Source of the DNA: JBBECJ01 sp963763325
GTDB taxonomy: Bacteria; Chloroflexota; Chloroflexia; Thermomicrobiales; CFX8
Assembly: GCA_963763325.1 (NCBI GenBank)
Contig: CAVXOL010000023.1
Span: 372,001-436,000, forward strand
DNA: 64,000 bases
Direction: 5' to 3'
Numbering within the stretch: the stretch's first letter is position 1; every line of letters begins with the position of its first letter. The notes below the pieces were generated by a model, which was not told where the DNA came from, searched no databases, and was given only the letters and a program-made list of their open reading frames with translations. This document shows positions 27,239 to 38,214 of the stretch, one piece after another. The translations under genes were made by a program, and so were the position numbers.

Positions 27239-28901
27239 GTGAAGAAGCCGATTCTGCTGTCCGTCGACGACGATCAGGAGGTACTCCACGCAATCGCGCG
27301 AGACATCCGTCGTGAGTATGGCGATCGGTTTCGTATCATCCGGGCGGATTCGGGCGACCGCGCGCTCAGCGTTCTGAACCAGCTCAAGGTCTCAAATGAC
27401 GCGGTCGCTTTGATCCTGGCGGACCAGCGGATGCCGGGCATCAGCGGCGTCGAGCTTCTTCGCGAGTCGCGTCACCTCTTCCCGGATGCCAAGCGCGCAC
27501 TGTTGACGGCCTACGCCGATACCGAGGCGGCAATCAGCGCCATCAACGATGTCCAGCTTCACCACTACCTGATGAAGCCCTGGGATCCGCCTGAAGAGCA
27601 ACCTGTATCCGGTCATCGATGACCTGCTCGACGACTGGGCGGCTGGCTATTATCCGCCGTTCGAGGGTATCCGCGTCGTCGGGCATCGCTGGTCGGCTGA
27701 CGCCTTCGATGTTCGCTACTTTCTGTCACGCAATCTCATCCCGTACGAGTGGTTGGATGTCGAGCTCAACCAGAACGCTCAGGAACTCCTGAGACAGGCC
27801 GATCTCGGGGCAAGGGACCTTCCGGCGCTCGTCTTCCCGGATGGATCAGTTCTCGCCACGCCAACCCACCAGCAGATTGCCGAGAAGATCGGTTTGCGGA
27901 CGCACGCGAAGATGCCGTACTACGACCTGATCGTTGTCGGCGCCGGCCCTGCCGGCCTGGCAGCCGGGGTCTACGGCTCGTCTGAAGGACTCAAGACGCT
28001 GATCATCGAGCGGGAAGCACCTGGCGGGCAGGCCGGCACAAGCTCCCGGATCGAGAACTACCTCGGATTTCCGGCCGGGCTGAGCGGATCGGACCTCGCC
28101 CGGCGCGGCGTCGCGCAGGCGACCCGGCTCGGCGCCGAGTTCCTGACTGGCGAGGTCGAGTCAGTTCAAGTCAACGAAAACTACAAGATCGTCCGGCTCG
28201 CGGACGGTACCGACGTCAGTTGCCTCGCGCTGCTGATCGCGACCGGCGTCCAATACCGTCGGCTCGATGCGCCAGGCATTGAGCGTCTCACCGGTGCCGG
28301 TGTCTACTACGGTGGGGCGCTGTCCGAAGCGATCTCCACCAAAGGGGAAGATGTCTACATCGCCGGCGGCGCGAACTCGGCCGGACAGGCAGCCATGCAC
28401 TTCGCGAAGTTCGCCCGGCAGGTCACAATGCTCGTACGTGGCAACGATCTGGGTAAGAGCGGCATGTCGCAGTACCTCATCGACCAGATCGATCAGACCG
28501 ACAACATCCGTGTCTGGCTCAACGCGAACATCGAGGAAGCGATCGGCGAGAATCACCTTGAAGCGCTTCGCATCGTCCACACTGATTCAGGAGAGATCGA
28601 GACAGTTTCGGCTCAGGCGCTGTTCATTTTCATCGGTGCCAAGCCTTACACCGACTGGATCAACAACCTGATCGCTGTCGATCCGCAGAGCTACGTGTTG
28701 ACCGGCCCCGATCTCGGCGCGTCGCGCGCCGATGGCGCACGCTGGCCACTGAAGCGTGAGCCGTTCTGGCTCGAGGCGAGTGTGCCGGGCGTCTTCGTTG
28801 CCGGTGATGTCCGTCACCGATCGATGAAACGGATCGCGTCCGCGACCGGCGAAGGAGCGATGGCTATCCACTTCATTCACCAATACCTCGGCGGCCTCTG
28901 A
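27239..28901 (+). CDS. Fused response regulator / glutaredoxin-like / thioredoxin reductase-like protein (frame interrupted)
   Basis: The receiver domain (about 1-130) has the acidic pocket LLSVDDDQEVL, phosphoacceptor Asp62 in LILADQRMPG and the conserved Lys in HYLMKPWDPP. After one shift near 27595 the frame continues through a glutaredoxin-fold domain (RVVGHRWSADAFDVRYFL) and an FAD/NADPH reductase domain (LIVVGAGPAGLAAGVYGSSEG; FVAGDVRHRSMKRIASATGEG). The position of the TrxR Cys-x-x-Cys is occupied by GAGVYYGGALSEA, so the redox disulfide is absent, and the glutaredoxin-like domain also lacks CxxC. The GTG start has GAAAGGA upstream. The length, not divisible by three, fits a single inserted base. 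It follows the histidine kinase by 91 bases. Confidence 0.87.
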
Positions 28902-28948
28902 GGTCGGCCGTTTCGCCCGAAGCGATCCCGTCGCGCAAATCGCGATGC

Positions 28949-28976
28949 TTGACAGGCGTCTCGGTGGGAGTACCAT
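28949..28976 (+). promoter_or_regulatory. Promoter candidate for the AAA/VWA genes
   Basis: TTGACA (28949-28954) is followed after 16 bases by TACCAT (28971-28976). It lies in the 308-base spacer between the reductase fusion and the AAA ATPase gene and would give a leader of about 230 nt. Confidence 0.5.
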
Positions 28977-29140
28977 TGAGCGGCGTGCCTGACAGGCAAC
29001 CTCCAGGCAGTTGCCCCATCCGACGCTGGGTCCGCCCTCGATCGCCAGCGCCCGTTCTTCCTCTGCCTGATCCGCCTGTGTTGGCCTCCTCTTTCGTCGC
29101 CCTGTGGCGGGCGATCAGCAACCAGTGAGCCCAGTCGGCG

Positions 29141-29159
29141 TGCCGGGTGAGTCCCGGCA
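29141..29159 (+). other. Leader hairpin ahead of the AAA ATPase gene
   Basis: TGCCGGG and CCCGGCA form a perfect 7-bp stem with loop TGAGT, about 50 bases before the start codon at 29210. No T tract follows, so it is a leader structure rather than a terminator; its role is unknown. Confidence 0.35.
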
Positions 29160-29209
29160 GTCAGCGTCGGACGAGCACAGACCGCAAATGCAAGAAGGGT
29201 AATCTCAGC

Positions 29210-30621
29210 ATGACAGACACCCAGCGTCCCAGTACTCTCGGAGAGCTACGCGAGAGCGGCTATGAGGTTCTGCCGATTCGCGACGAGATGCGCAAGAATC
29301 TGATCGAACGACTGAGGTCGGACACGCCGATCGTTGCCGGTGTCGTGGGCTATGAAGACACAGTCATCCCGCAGGTCGAGAATGCGATCCTGTCCGGTCA
29401 GGACATCATCTTCCTCGGCGAGCGGGGCCAGGCCAAAACCCGGATGGCCCGTTCGCTCGTAGAACTGCTCGACGAACGCGTCCCAATCGTCAAGGGTAGC
29501 GAGATCAACGATAGCCCGTACGAGCCGATCTCCCGCTACGCGATCGACCTGATAGAGGCCGAAGGGGACGAGACCCCGATCGAATGGATCGGGCGCGACG
29601 CGCCGCTACGCCGAGAAGCTGGCCACCCCTGACACGACGATCGCCGACCTGATCGGCGAGGTTGACCCCATCAAAGTCGCCGAAGGTCGCTATCTGTCGG
29701 ACGAGCTCACGATCCACTATGGGATGATCCCGCGCGTCAACCGAGGTATCTTCACGCTCAATGAGCTACCCGACCTCGCCGAGCGCATTCAGGTCGGCCT
29801 GCTGAACATCATGGAAGAGCGCGACGTTCAGATCCGAGGCTATCGCGTCCGGTTGCCGCTGGATGTCTTCGTCGTCGCCAGCGCCAACCCGGAGGACTAC
29901 ACCAACCGCGGGCGGATCATCACGCCGCTCAAGGACCGCTACGGCTCGCAGATTCGCACCCACTACCCGACGACGACCGAACTCGAAATCGACATCATGG
30001 AACAGGAGCGGATGACGTTCGAGTCCGACGGCGTCGACGGTCCAGATGCCGCAGTACATGCGCGAAATCATCGCCGAGATCACCCATCTGGCACGCCGTA
30101 GCCACGACATCAGCCAGCGCTCAGGCGTCTCGGTCCGCATGTCAATCGCCAACTACGAGAACGTCGTCGCCAACGCGCTCAAGCGGGCGATCCGGACCAA
30201 CGAGAAGCAGGCCGTGCCGCGCATCTCCGACCTGCGGGCGATCGTTGCTTCGACAACTGGCAAGATCGAGCTGGAGACGATGGGCGAGGTCCGCGAGGAT
30301 CGAATCGTTGAGAAGCTGATCCAGGGCGCGATCGTGACGACCTTCAACCGGTACTTCTCGGTCCGCGACTTCGACGATCTGATCCTCGGCTTCGACAACG
30401 GCCTCGTCGTTGACGCTGCCGACGACATGCCGTCGATGAACTACGTCCACCAGGTTTCGCATATGGACGGCGTCCGAGAGGCGATCGGCAAGCTCGACAT
30501 CGCCGGCGGCCCGGCCGGGATCGCCTCCGGCGTCGAGTTCGTCCTGGAGGGACTGCACCTGAACCGGCGGCTGAACAAGGACCACTCTGCCGCCGCCAGC
30601 GGCTCACGCTACAAGGCGTAA
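29210..30621 (+). CDS. MoxR/magnesium-chelatase-like AAA ATPase (frame interrupted)
   Basis: This is an AAA+ ATPase of the ChlI/MoxR type, which usually remodels a target together with a VWA protein such as the one encoded next. The P-loop is atypical, GERGQAKT (about 70-77), with Ala in place of the last Gly. The Walker B region (GIFTLNELPDLAERIQVGLL) and sensor region (FVVASANPEDYTNRGRIITPLKDRYG) are clear. The C-terminal helical domain starts near MPQYMREIIAEITHLARRSHD. The frame changes near 29620, before 29724, and near 30040, but homology runs through. The start has AAGAAGGG upstream. Total would be about 470 residues. Confidence 0.8.
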
Positions 30622-30670
30622 CGACGACACTTGACTCGACGCGCCAGCAACTAGAAGCGAGCGCAACAGC

Positions 30671-32785
30671 ATGAGCATCGACTTTTCGTATACGCCGCGC
30701 CAGCGATACTCGCGCTGGGACGGCACCCAGAAGATCGACCGGCTTCATCGGCCGACGACATCATGGACGCCATCTCCGACGACATGTTCGCCGATGGCGA
30801 CCTGCAGCGTGCCCTCCAGCGGCTCTTCCGCTGGGGCATGGACAGGCCGGACGGCGACCGAATGCCTGGCATCCGCAACCTGATGGACCGGCTCAAAGCC
30901 CGCCGGCAGCAGGAGCTGAACCGCTACGACCTCGGCTCGGTCCTGGAGGGCATCAAGCAGAAGCTGGAGGAGATCCAGCAACTCGAGCGCGAAGGGATCC
31001 AGGCGCGGATCGATCAGGGCCGCGAGAAGCTGGCCGCAGCAACAGAGGGCAGCAAGAGGGCGGTGAAGGCAGCGAGGGCCAGCAGGCGATCCGCGGACGG
31101 CGAAAGCGACGCCGATCACACTGAGGGGCTCCAGAAGATGCTGGAACGCATGGCCGAGCGCAAGCTCCAGGCGCTCGACCAGCTGCCGGACGACGCCGGC
31201 CGGCCAGATCAAGGCGCTGACCGAGTACGAGTTCATGGACCCCGAGGCGCGCCAGAAGTTCCAGGAACTGCTGGAGCAGCTCCAGCAGCAGGTCCTCCAG
31301 CAGACCTTCCAGGGCATGCAGCAGTCGCTCCAGAACATGACGCTCGAGGACATCGCCGGAGATGCGAAATGCTGTCAACGAGCTGAACGAGATGCTCGAA
31401 GAGAAGGCGCAAGCGGCGGCGAGCCGGACTTCGAGCGCTTCATGCACAAGTACGGCCACTACTTCGGCAGGGCATCAACTCGCTGGAAGACCTGATGGAC
31501 CGATGGCCCAGCAGATGGCCGCCATGCAGTCGCTGATGGACTCGATGACGCCGGAGCAGCGGGCCGAGCTCTGGAACGCGATGCAGGCGGTCATGAACGA
31601 TCCCGGCATCCAGGAGGAGATGGCCGGCTGGCCGAGAACCTGGGCCAGATGATGCCGGACAACCCCTACGCCCAGAGTTTCCAGTTCGGCGGCAGCGAAG
31701 ACCTCTCCCTGGAAGAGGCGCTGCGGCTGATGGACCGGCTGCACGAGATGGACGAGGTCGAGGACCAGCTTCGCGGCGTGCGCGACTGGCGCGATCTGGA
31801 GCATGTCGACGACCAGAAGATCCGCGACCTGCTCGGCGACGAGTTCAGCGAGGACCTCGACCAGCTCCGCCAGATGACGAAGATCCTCGAAGACGCCGGC
31901 TACATCCAGAAGACGCGCCGTGGCTACGAGATGACGCCGCGCGGCGTCCGCAAGATCGGCCAGAAGGCACTGACCGACATCTTCCAGCATCTGCGAAGGA
32001 CCGCTTCGGCAATCACGAGGTCGACACTCAGGGGACCGGCGGGGAGCGAACCGACGTCCGAAGCCATACGAGTTCGGCGACCCGTTCCTGCTCGACCTGC
32101 CGAAGACGCTGATGAACTCGGTCCAGCGCGAAGGCGTCGGCTCACCGGTGACGCTCCAGGCCAGATGACTTCGAGGTCTACCGCACCGAGATGATCACCC
32201 AGTCATCAACCGTCCTGATGGTCGATATGAGCCGCTCGATGCTCTACAACGGCTGCTTCTCGGCCGCCAAGAAGGTGGCGCTGGCGCTGGACAGCCTGAT
32301 CCGGACCCAGTTCCCGCGCGACAACCTCTACATCCTCGGCTTCTCCTACGTCGCGACCGGACTGAAGCCAGTCGCAACTGCCGTCGATCATCGTGGGACG
32401 AATACAACTACGGCACCAACATGCAGCACGGCTTCATGCATGGCCCGCCAACTGCTTGCGCGCCACAAGGGCGGCAACAAGCAGGTCATCGTCATCACCG
32501 ACGGCGAGCCGACCGCCCACTTCGACGAGACGGACCAGGTGCGCTTCGCCTACCCGCCGACCTGGCAAACGTTGCAGGAGACGCTCAAGGAAGTCATGCG
32601 CTGCACCCGCGAGCAGAGTCACGATCAACACGTTCATGCTCGAACGCAGCCCCTACATGGCCGGCTTCGTCTCGGAGATGGCCAAGATCAACAAGGGCCG
32701 CGCCTTCTTCGCCACCCCCGACCGTCTCGGCGAGTACATCCTGGTCGACTACGTCGCCAACAAGCGCAAGATGGAGAAGGCGTAG
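30671..32785 (+). CDS. VWA-domain protein, partner of the AAA ATPase (frame heavily interrupted)
   Basis: The gene starts with FSYTPRQRYSRWDGTQ, has a long helical, Gln/Glu-rich middle (QLEREGIQARIDQGREKL, MDPEARQKFQELLEQLQQQ, DQLRQMTKILEDAGYIQKT) and ends in a von Willebrand A domain. The MIDAS motif is VLMVDMSRSML plus VITDGEPTAH. Expected length is about 700 residues. At least eight frame changes fall between 30740 and 32640, yet each fragment is conserved-looking and consecutive. Some sites are clearly short C-run losses, for example near 30740 and 31630. Function by analogy: an AAA-VWA chaperone or chelatase-like pair assembling a metalloenzyme or complex. The 96 bases after it hold nothing recognised. 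Confidence 0.75.
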
Positions 32786-32881
32786 AGCTATCAGCCTGTC
32801 AGTTTTCAGCAATCAGTCGAAACATGAGAGGGCGCGAGTGTCGCGTCCTCTCTTCGTGGTCGACGGAGGAGTGACTTTGTT

Positions 32882-33990
32882 GTGAGAGGCGACGAGGTAG
32901 CGCCTGCGTTCATTCCAGGTCTGATGCTCAGCCGCCAATTTTTCGAAGGCGCGGTCCAGCCGATTCTAGAGCGCGACTTCCCACGGCTCCAGTACGCGGC
33001 GGCGTTGATTGGACCCGGTTCTGAAGTGCCTGGGCTTCGACACAGTGATCTCGACTGATCATCACTGGGGACCTCGTGTCATGCTCTTTCTGGCCGAGGA
33101 AGATCTCAATGCATTCGGCTCCGAGATCGACCGGCGGTTGAGAGACGATCTGCCCTACACGTTTCTTGGCTATTCAACGAACTATGGACCGCCGGATGAG
33201 ATCGGTGTCCGGCTCATGCAACCGACGGACAATGGTCCAGTTGCGCACCGCGTTGAGCTGACGACCGTGCCGAGATGGTTCACGAACTACCTCGGGTGGA
33301 ACACACTCGCGGAGCCGACCATCAACGAGTGGCTCACGTTTCCACAGCATCGCCTGCGGGCCGCGACGAGCCGGCGCAGTGTTTCATGATGACCTCGGAG
33401 TCCTCACAGCGGCACGAGCCGCTCTCACATGGTATCCGCACGATGTCTGGCTCTATCTGCTGGCTGCCCAGTGGAATCGCATCGCCGAAGAAGAGGCGTT
33501 CATGGCACGCTGCGGGGACGTCGGAGACGAGCTTGGTTCGACGGTCGTCGCTACCCGCTTGTCAAGGACATTATGATGCTCTCGTTCCTTATGGAGCGTG
33601 AGTATCCACCGTATGCCAAATGGTTCGGGAGCGCGTTTCGTCAACTGAGCGTCGGTCCGGATCTGGAACATCCGCTCCTGTGCGCGATTCGAGCAACGGA
33701 GTGGCGCGAGCGGCAGACATCCCTGGTGGCCGCATTTGAGACGATAGCTGACCTCCACAATCGCATTGGGCATCACCGAGCCACTCGACATCCGAGTCCG
33801 GCCGTTTCACGGTAGGTCGTATCTCGTCATTGGAGGCGATCGATTCGCGTCCGCGATCGACGAACGGATCAGCGATCCGGAGATCAGAAGCCTGCCGAGA
33901 AATCTTGGTGCCCTCAACCAGCTCATTGATGCGACCGATAAGCTGGAGTCGATGGAGACCGTGTCACGGCTCGCCCGGATCTACTCGTAG
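32882..33990 (+). CDS. DUF4037 family protein (frame interrupted)
   Basis: The encoded segments, in order, match DUF4037 proteins, which look like nucleotidyltransferase-fold enzymes of unknown substrate. They are an N-terminal LSRQFFEGAVQPILERDFP, then the family hallmark LGFDTVISTDHHWGPRVMLFL, then FHDDLGVLTAARAALTWYPHDVWLYLLAAQW, MLSFLMEREYPPYAKWFGSAF and a helical C-terminus. Frame changes near 33028, 33370, 33563 and 33769 join these pieces; most are explained by one extra C or G. The start is GTG 32882 with GGAGGAG at 32865-32871. Expected length is about 370 residues. Confidence 0.75.
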
Positions 33991-34000
33991 TCCAGTACGA

Positions 34001-34358
34001 TCACGGCAGCAGCGCCTCGATGGGACCTGTACGGTCGTCGTACGTCCGCAGGCCAAGTGACAGCGCCACCCGGCAAGCATCCGCGTCGTGACTGACGAAG
34101 ATCGTCCGGCCCGGCTCGACGTTAGCGAACGCGAGCGCACGGTCAAATGGCCAACCTCCATCGCCTCCAAACCAGAATCCGAAACGTTCGGCCTGTCCCG
34201 CATCCGCAACGACCTCAGCAACGCGCTCCTCGTCGAGGACCGCGCCAGTCAGCACGCCATGTGTGACGACGGTCGCGACATCGGCGCGAATCGCTGCGTC
34301 CGCTCAGATCACGCGCGTCGAACAGAACGAGTTCAACTGCGCTACATGGTTGAGACAT
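34001..34358 (-). CDS. Short hypothetical protein with HAD-like C-terminal segment (frame interrupted)
   Basis: ATG 34358 has a strong GGAGGT five bases upstream and begins MSQPCSAVELVLFDARDLS. One extra G near 34305 shifts the frame, after which the protein reads AIRADVATVVTHGVLTG and continues to the stop at 34001, about 118 residues in all. The end, GRTIFVSHDADACRVALSLGLRTYD, resembles the late segment of HAD-superfamily hydrolases, where a returning Asp sits before a helix, but the family DxDxT motif is not obvious. I do not assign a function. It is transcribed convergently with DUF4037, with ten bases between the stops. Confidence 0.45.
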
Positions 34359-34409
34359 TGGCTACCTCCAGTACCCGCACTCAGGATATCGAATTACCGA
34401 TCCACACAC

Positions 34410-34447
34410 ACAAACATCACCGGCGCTCTCGCGTCGGTGATGTTTGT
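34410..34447 (-). terminator. Strong hairpin downstream of the PAP2-kinase gene
   Basis: ACAAACATCACC (34410-34421) and GGTGATGTTTGT (34436-34447) form a perfect 12-bp stem that extends by about four more pairs (one G-T) around CTCTCG. On the minus strand it follows the stop at 34484 by 37 bases and is trailed by a T/G-rich run, consistent with a terminator. Confidence 0.6.
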
Positions 34448-34483
34448 AAGGGGGTAGGAGAGGAGTAATCGAGTTGAGTGTGG

Positions 34484-36633
34484 TTAGTCCCAGGCTGCGG
34501 CGTCGTATGAGTGCAGCGGCTGGGTCATCGTGCTGGCCATGACCGGCGACGGCACGAATGTTGGCTGGAACGCTGGGGCCGGGAGCGCAACCGGCTGGCG
34601 CGACGTTCTCGGTTCGGCCGGGCTCTGCATCGGTTCGGTGGCCGACTCGAATCCGTGCGAGCCGATCGCCCGACCGATGACCATCACGCGCCGCATGCCA
34701 GTCCGCTCGTACAGCCGCCACGGCATCTTGAACATGACCGCGTCGACGGTCAGCCGCATCAGCAGCCGGTTCTTGCGGATCGGTCCGGCGGCCAGGTAAG
34801 CGAACGCTCCGAAGCCAGGGATCGCTGCCAGCGCGATGACAACCGGGTTGTGGATGCTGAACGCCTGCTTCCAGGTCGCAAAGTCGATCCGGCGTGCCAT
34901 CAGCCGTCCCGTCGCGCCGAGCAGTGCCACGGCACTCCATCCGGCCCGTGCGATGCTGCCGAACGGGAAGCGCAGCAGGATGCTGATGCCGACATGTGCT
35001 CCGAGGTGCGGGACGACCGCCTGGAACTGCGGCGTATCCATCTCGGTTCGCAGGCGGATCGCCTCAGCGTCCGAGATGCGACCTTCCGCCTCCCACATGT
35101 CAACCGACGTCGTCAGCCAGCCCATCGCCTTCTCCTGACCGCCAGCGACAGCCTTCTCGGCGCGCGGCTTCCAGTTGCGAACGTCGATCAGCTTGCTCCA
35201 CAGCCGCGGCTCGCTGGCGTACCAGGCGTTGGCGGACTGCTCAGCGTCGGCCAGCGTCGCTTCGAGGTCGGCCAGCCAGGCGTCGCCCTTGATGGCCCGG
35301 ATCGACGCCGCCTCACTCGCGACGTACTCACGAGTGATGTCGAAGTAGACCGTGTCGAAGATTGGCGCATGTCCGCGTCGGATCGCTCGCGCCCAGCTCT
35401 TGATCGAGGCCAGCGGCGAGACGAGGCCCGACTCGAGGTCGACGATCATGTAGCTGCCGTCTGCCGTCTCAAGGACGTTGTCAACGGCGCGTGGCTGGCG
35501 CGGGTCGATCTGCCATGTCGGTAGTCCGGCCTGCTCGAAGCGTGCCCGCAGATCGCGCAGGAAGTGCTTCGCGGCGGCGCGGTTGCTCGGCTCGTGGCCA
35601 TCGACCAGTTCGCTCGTAACGGCCAGGTTGCCCTCGACGACGTCGATGCCGGTCACACGGGCCACTCGCGATTCGCCATACCAGTACTCGGTCAGCATCG
35701 CAGCCAGGTTGCGGCGCTGCTTGGCGGCCTCCAGCGCGTTGCGGTTGGCGACGTACGGGAACGGCGCCTGGAACGATAGCCAGTAGAGCGCACGCGGCAT
35801 GAAGCCCGGGTTGTAGACCTTCGAGACGGTCTTCTCGTCAAAGAAGACGACGCTCGTCAGTGCGTGCGCGTGGCGGCGCTCTTCGTCGTGAGCGATCTCG
35901 CCGGCATGAACAAACGGAAGATGACCGGCGACAGAGTCGATGCGGTTGTAGGCGGCGAACAGTGCCACCAGGAAGAGCCCGCCCCAGGCGTAGGCGCCGA
36001 GGACATCGCTCGGCCAGTGAGCGCCTTCCCAGATCCGCGCGAACCCGACGGCCGCGACGATTGCGACTGAGACAGACTTTGGATCGTGACCGCGCAGGAA
36101 CGAGTTCTCGATCTTGCGAGCCAGGAAGAAGATCAGGCCGTAGAACATGACGGCGCCCATGACGTGTCCGCTCGGGAACGAGGCAGCCTGGATGTCCGGG
36201 ACAGTTCGCTCGACAACGCGTGCCGTCAGGTCGGGTGCGGCCGACAATCAGTTCGCCGATGACCTGTTGAGAACGCCACCGATCGGCATGACGAGCATCG
36301 CCAAAGCCGGCAACCAGTGCGGCTGCAGGATGAAGGCAACCAGCGCGATGGCCCAGAGCGCGATCGCCCGGTCGAGCTGGTCAGCGTGCTGATGGCGGTG
36401 ATCGCGTCGTGCAGGTACGGGGCGTCGATCTCCTGGACGCGGTTGATCGTCCAGACATCGACCTGCGCCTGCTGGAAGTAGATCGCCAACGCCGTCAGAA
36501 GCATCGCGAGTCGTTGCGAAGAGACATGCCTGCCGCGCGCAGCGTGACTCGTGGTGCGCGCGTACGGGCTTCCGCCTGTGTCGGGAGGGCAGGTTGCCCT
36601 GTTTCCCCCGATCGGCCGTGCCACAGTAACCAT
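34484..36633 (-). CDS. PAP2 phosphatase fused to a kinase-like domain (frame interrupted near the N-terminus)
   Basis: The N-terminal region is a PAP2 (type 2 phosphatidic acid phosphatase) membrane domain. The C2 motif FPSGHVMG and C3 motif ARIWEGAHWPSDVLGAYAWG are intact, and the C1 region GRTRP falls in a broken stretch (frame changes near 36385 and 36240). After it come about 300 residues with kinase-like features: VVFFDEKTVSKVYNP, RNLAAMLTEYWYGESRVARV, a DNVL catalytic-loop-like segment and YMIVDLESGL. A C-terminal hydrophobic hairpin (VIALAAIPGFGAFAYLAAGP) and a Pro-rich tail follow. Start ATG 36633 has AAGGGGGG upstream. The product may regulate or modify membrane lipids such as undecaprenyl phosphate; the kinase assignment is inference. 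Confidence 0.7.
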
Positions 36634-36987
36634 CGTTCTACCCCCCTTTGGGTAGAGCACCTCTGTGAAGCCATCGTTGCTTCCGGCGCTCACCGAACGT
36701 CGTCGTCCGGTATACAGATGTTATGAGTTTGTTGAGATCGGCACATCGGCCATGTGATTGAAAATCGACGCCAGCCGGTCGGGGGAGCGCCCTGTCCATT
36801 GGTACGGGGTCGGACTCAGCCGAAAGCATCACGAAACCATCACAATGCGGACCTATCGGCGATGCAATTGGCTCGCCGCGGCGGCATGCTGAATGCTAAG
36901 ATGCTGTGTCACGCGGAACACAGGGTGCAGCCTGCCGCGTGCTGGGTACGGGGATACCAACAATCGAACGAAACGGACCGACACCAG

Positions 36988-38214
36988 ATGTTTCGAAGCT
37001 TGCGGCAGTCCTACGGACTGGCCGGACTCCTCACGCTGTGCGTCATCGTCGCCTCAATCATCCTCACCGTTCAGCTTTCGGTCGCGGCAGCTGAGGAGGA
37101 GACCGTCTCCGGTGATGTCCTGGTCAGTTCCTGGGTGCAGCGCGCATCGCTGCCTGGGATTGCGTATCTGGTCGAGTTTCTGAACTGGATCGGCCGGCCA
37201 ATTCCGCTGGCGATGCTGACCGGCGTCGTTGCGATCGGGCTAATGTCACGACGCCGCTATGCGGAGGCGATCCTGATCCTGCCGGCAACCGGCACCCACG
37301 CCGTCAACGCGATCCTCAAGAACGTCATCCAGAGCCCGCGGCCATCCAGCGAGCACGTCACAATCCACGATCATGCTACCGGTTTCGGATTCCCGAGCGG
37401 TCACACGATGGCGGTCGTCGTCTTCTGCGGCGTCGTCGCCTACCTGGCGTGGCGCCTGATCGAGCGCCGCCACTACCAGTACGCCGTCCACGCCTGCGTC
37501 GCGCTGGCCGTCGTCGGAATCGGCTTCAGCCGGATTTATTCGGGCGCACACTGGCCCTCCGATGTACTCGGCGGCTATCTGTGGGGCATGTTTTATACCG
37601 GAGCGCTGGTACTGATGTTCCATAGGATGCGGCCACACAACGCGAGTGTGAGCGTTAGCGGCTGGCAGACCTTCCAGCGCCATCTGACGTGGACTTCGTC
37701 AGTTCAGAGGCTTGACCCAAGCCCTGACGACATCGAGAGTTGCGAATCCGGCCGAGGCATAGAGTCGATTCGCGGGATCATTGGTCGCGTCGCTGGCCAC
37801 GCATACCGAGCGTGCGCCGAGCGAGCGAATCCGCCGCATCCCCTCAAACATGACCGCTTTGGACAAGCCCCGCCGCTGGTGCGCTGTCCGACACCCGACC
37901 GGCTCGAAAACGCCATGCGCATTCGCCTGATCCAGCCAGACGATACAGTAGGCCGCGATCGTCCCATCCGGAGTCACAGCGACGATGTCGAGGTCCCGGC
38001 GATAGGTCGTGCTCGCCATCACGGCCAAGTGCTTAGCAACCGTCATCTTCGACGGCGCGAACGCCTCCCGGTGGGCTGCTACACGCTCCTCGACCTCAGC
38101 GTCCCCTGCCAGGCCGCGAATGACATACCCTTCCGGTACCTTCACGTTCGGCAACTCGTCCAACGTTCGGTGCCAGTACCTGATCGACTCTCCGGCAGGC
38201 TCGAACCCGAGTGA
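36988..38214 (+). CDS. PAP2 family phosphatase (3' part of frame probably not genuine)
   Basis: The PAP2 domain occupies roughly residues 1-220. It has an N-terminal helix, the C1 motif as NVIQSPRPSSEH, C2 as FGFPSGHTMAVVV and C3 as FSRIYSGAHWPSDVLGGYLWG, with six predicted helices. Such enzymes dephosphorylate undecaprenyl diphosphate or lipid phosphates at the membrane. The frame stays open for 500 bases beyond the domain, running antisense through a well-supported acetyltransferase gene (37699-38586), and that extension has no plausible sequence. The real stop is probably near 37690, with one base error. The start ATG 36988 follows a 354-base spacer (36634-36987) shared with the divergent PAP2-kinase gene; no clear promoter was identified there. 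Confidence 0.78.
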   Translation: MFRSLRQSYGLAGLLTLCVIVASIILTVQLSVAAAEEETVSGDVLVSSWVQRASLPGIAYLVEFLNWIGRPIPLAMLTGVVAIGLMSRRRYAEAILILPATGTHAVNAILKNVIQSPRPSSEHVTIHDHATGFGFPSGHTMAVVVFCGVVAYLAWRLIERRHYQYAVHACVALAVVGIGFSRIYSGAHWPSDVLGGYLWGMFYTGALVLMFHRMRPHNASVSVSGWQTFQRHLTWTSSVQRLDPSPDDIESCESGRGIESIRGIIGRVAGHAYRACAERANPPHPLKHDRFGQAPPLVRCPTPDRLENAMRIRLIQPDDTVGRDRPIRSHSDDVEVPAIGRARHHGQVLSNRHLRRRERLPVGCYTLLDLSVPCQAANDIPFRYLHVRQLVQRSVPVPDRLSGRLEPE

